From a virus: a DNA stretch of 23,252 bases. Where the stretch lies: positions 1 to 23,252 of the IMG/VR virus record IMGVR_UViG_3300044678_001571. One strand, 5' to 3'. This document shows, piece by piece, positions 22,081-23,252 of the stretch. A program made the position numbers and the translations under genes. The notes beneath the pieces are model-generated. The model did not search any database, was not told the DNA's origin, and saw nothing but the letters and a program-made list of their open reading frames with translations. Within the stretch, counting starts at the first letter, position 1. Every line of letters starts with the position of its first letter.

Positions 22081-23252
22081 ATGTCACAAAATATAAAACA
22101 GATTATACAACAGCAGTACACGATGTGTGCTAAAGATCCTGTTTTTTTTATGCGACAATATTGTTATATACAACATCCTAAACGTGGTAAGATTAAATTT
22201 AATTTATATCCTTTCCAGGAAGATACATTAACTGAATTACGAGATAATCGTTACAATGTAATATTAAAGTCTCGTCAGTTAGGTATATCAACATTATCAG
22301 CTGGCTTTGCTCTTTGGAGCATGTTATTCAAAGAAGATTTTAACGTACTTGTTATTGCAACAACTCAAGAAGTAGCAAAAAACTTAGTAACAAAAGTACG
22401 GGTAATGCATGACAATTTACCTAGTTGGTTAAAAGGAAATATTGAAGCAGATAATAAGCTTTCCTTAAAATTTAAAAATGGCTCACAAATTAAAGCAGTT
22501 TCATCCGCAACCACAGGAGCACGTTCAGAAGCATTATCGTTGCTAATTATAGATGAGGCCGCATTCATTCGAAACATTGAAGAAATTTGGATAGCATCGC
22601 AAGCAACATTATCAACGGGTGGTGGTGCTATCGTATTGTCTACACCAAATGGTGTTGGTAATTGGTTTCATTCGGTATGGTCAGAAGCTGAGCAAGAAAT
22701 TAATGGATTTCATACAATTAAACTACATTGGACCGTACACCCAGACCGCGATCAGCAATGGCGAGATGAACAAACTCAATTGTTAGGAGAACGAGGTGCA
22801 GCACAAGAATGTGATTGCGACTTTATTTCATCTGGTCATACTGTAATAGATGGGGCTATACTGCTAGATTATGAAAATAAATGTAGCGAACCAATTGAAC
22901 GTAGAGGCTTTGATAACGGCTATTGGATTTGGGAATATCCAAACTATGAAAAAAATTATATAGTAGTAGCTGACGTCGCTCGAGGTGATGGTGCTGACTG
23001 GTCTACTTTTCATGTTATCGATGTAGAAAATGTATCGCAAGTTGCCGAATACAAAGGAAAAATGCCACCTAAGGATTTTGGTAATATGCTTGTGTCAGTT
23101 GCAACAGAATGGAACAATGCATTACTAGCAATTGAAAATGCCAATATTGGTTGGGCAGCAATACAACCGGCGTTAGACCGAGGATATGAAAATTTATTTT
23201 ATACATATAAAGATGATGGATATGTTGATATAGATGTACAACTTAAAAAAGG
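22081..23252 (+). CDS. Terminase large subunit (T4 gp17-like), 3' end beyond window
   Basis: At least 390 aa are visible and the frame is open to the window end. It packages DNA into the prohead using an ATPase and cuts concatemers with an RNase H-fold nuclease. The ATPase motifs are a deviant Walker A 'LKSRQLGIST' (62-71; Ile69 where T4 has Lys), Walker B 'LLIIDEA' (D158, E159) and coupling motif 'STPNG' (187-191). The nuclease shows 'VADVARGDGADWS' (D298) and 'AIEN' (E352); the third acidic residue would lie beyond the window. Walker A begins about 100 residues earlier than in T4 gp17, so the N-terminal extension is shorter. No terminase small subunit is visible upstream. The ATG follows the previous stop by one base. 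Confidence 0.93.
   Translation, partial: MSQNIKQIIQQQYTMCAKDPVFFMRQYCYIQHPKRGKIKFNLYPFQEDTLTELRDNRYNVILKSRQLGISTLSAGFALWSMLFKEDFNVLVIATTQEVAKNLVTKVRVMHDNLPSWLKGNIEADNKLSLKFKNGSQIKAVSSATTGARSEALSLLIIDEAAFIRNIEEIWIASQATLSTGGGAIVLSTPNGVGNWFHSVWSEAEQEINGFHTIKLHWTVHPDRDQQWRDEQTQLLGERGAAQECDCDFISSGHTVIDGAILLDYENKCSEPIERRGFDNGYWIWEYPNYEKNYIVVADVARGDGADWSTFHVIDVENVSQVAEYKGKMPPKDFGNMLVSVATEWNNALLAIENANIGWAAIQPALDRGYENLFYTYKDDGYVDIDVQLKK

Noticed and set aside
1-23252. tRNA genes, CRISPR arrays, insertion sequences, integrase or attachment sites
   Set aside because: I looked for cloverleaf ends with GTTCRANNC, for regularly spaced repeats, and for transposase or recombinase motifs, and saw none.

Overview
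This window looks like part of a tailed-phage genome, most likely a T4-like (contractile-tailed) dsDNA virus or an uncultured relative. The evidence is a T4-gp17-type large terminase, a series of large Ser/Thr/Gly-rich virion proteins, phage recombination and replication enzymes, all genes on the + strand, junctions that overlap or are only a few bases long, and strong AT richness. Ribosome-binding sites are weak at many starts. One signal peptide is of a style common in Bacteroidota, so a host in that phylum is possible, but this is only a guess.

Region 1 (about 1-9.7 kb) is a virion-structure block of six genes. It holds a DNRLRE-like beta-sandwich protein, an unrecognised protein, a 1208-aa baseplate/tail protein with a phage-tail-protein-I-like segment and a LamG-like segment, a small fibre-like protein, and two neighbours that share a C-terminal module. 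The second of those two also carries a LamG (concanavalin A-like) domain. Region 2 (9.7-15.0 kb) is a nucleic-acid and signalling island. It holds a very short kinase-fold protein, a T7-type endonuclease I (Holliday junction resolvase), a 180-bp structured intergenic segment, a TOPRIM primase whose zinc ribbon has lost most of its cysteines, and a single-polypeptide Mre11-Rad50 (gp47-gp46) fusion. Region 3 (15.0-19.8 kb) holds another large structural protein and a 683-aa fusion of a HxGH-type nucleotidylyltransferase with an ATP-grasp-unrelated, ligase-type (KxDG) adenylyltransferase. Region 4 (19.8-23.25 kb) holds a charged protein with a Pro/Ala-rich linker, a Cys-rich protein, two small membrane proteins arranged like a spanin pair, and the 5' two thirds of the terminase large subunit, cut by the window edge.

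Five gene junctions carry a near-identical AT motif (TAATATTTATATAAAA type) 9-19 bases before the start codon. It is probably the main late promoter or a translation-related leader element of this phage. At one junction the motif sits in the loop of an intrinsic terminator. No tRNA, CRISPR array, insertion sequence or integrase was seen. The most notable items are the nucleotidyltransferase-ligase fusion, the Mre11-Rad50 fusion, the zinc-less primase, the minimal kinase, the recurring junction motif and the hairpin cluster upstream of the primase.
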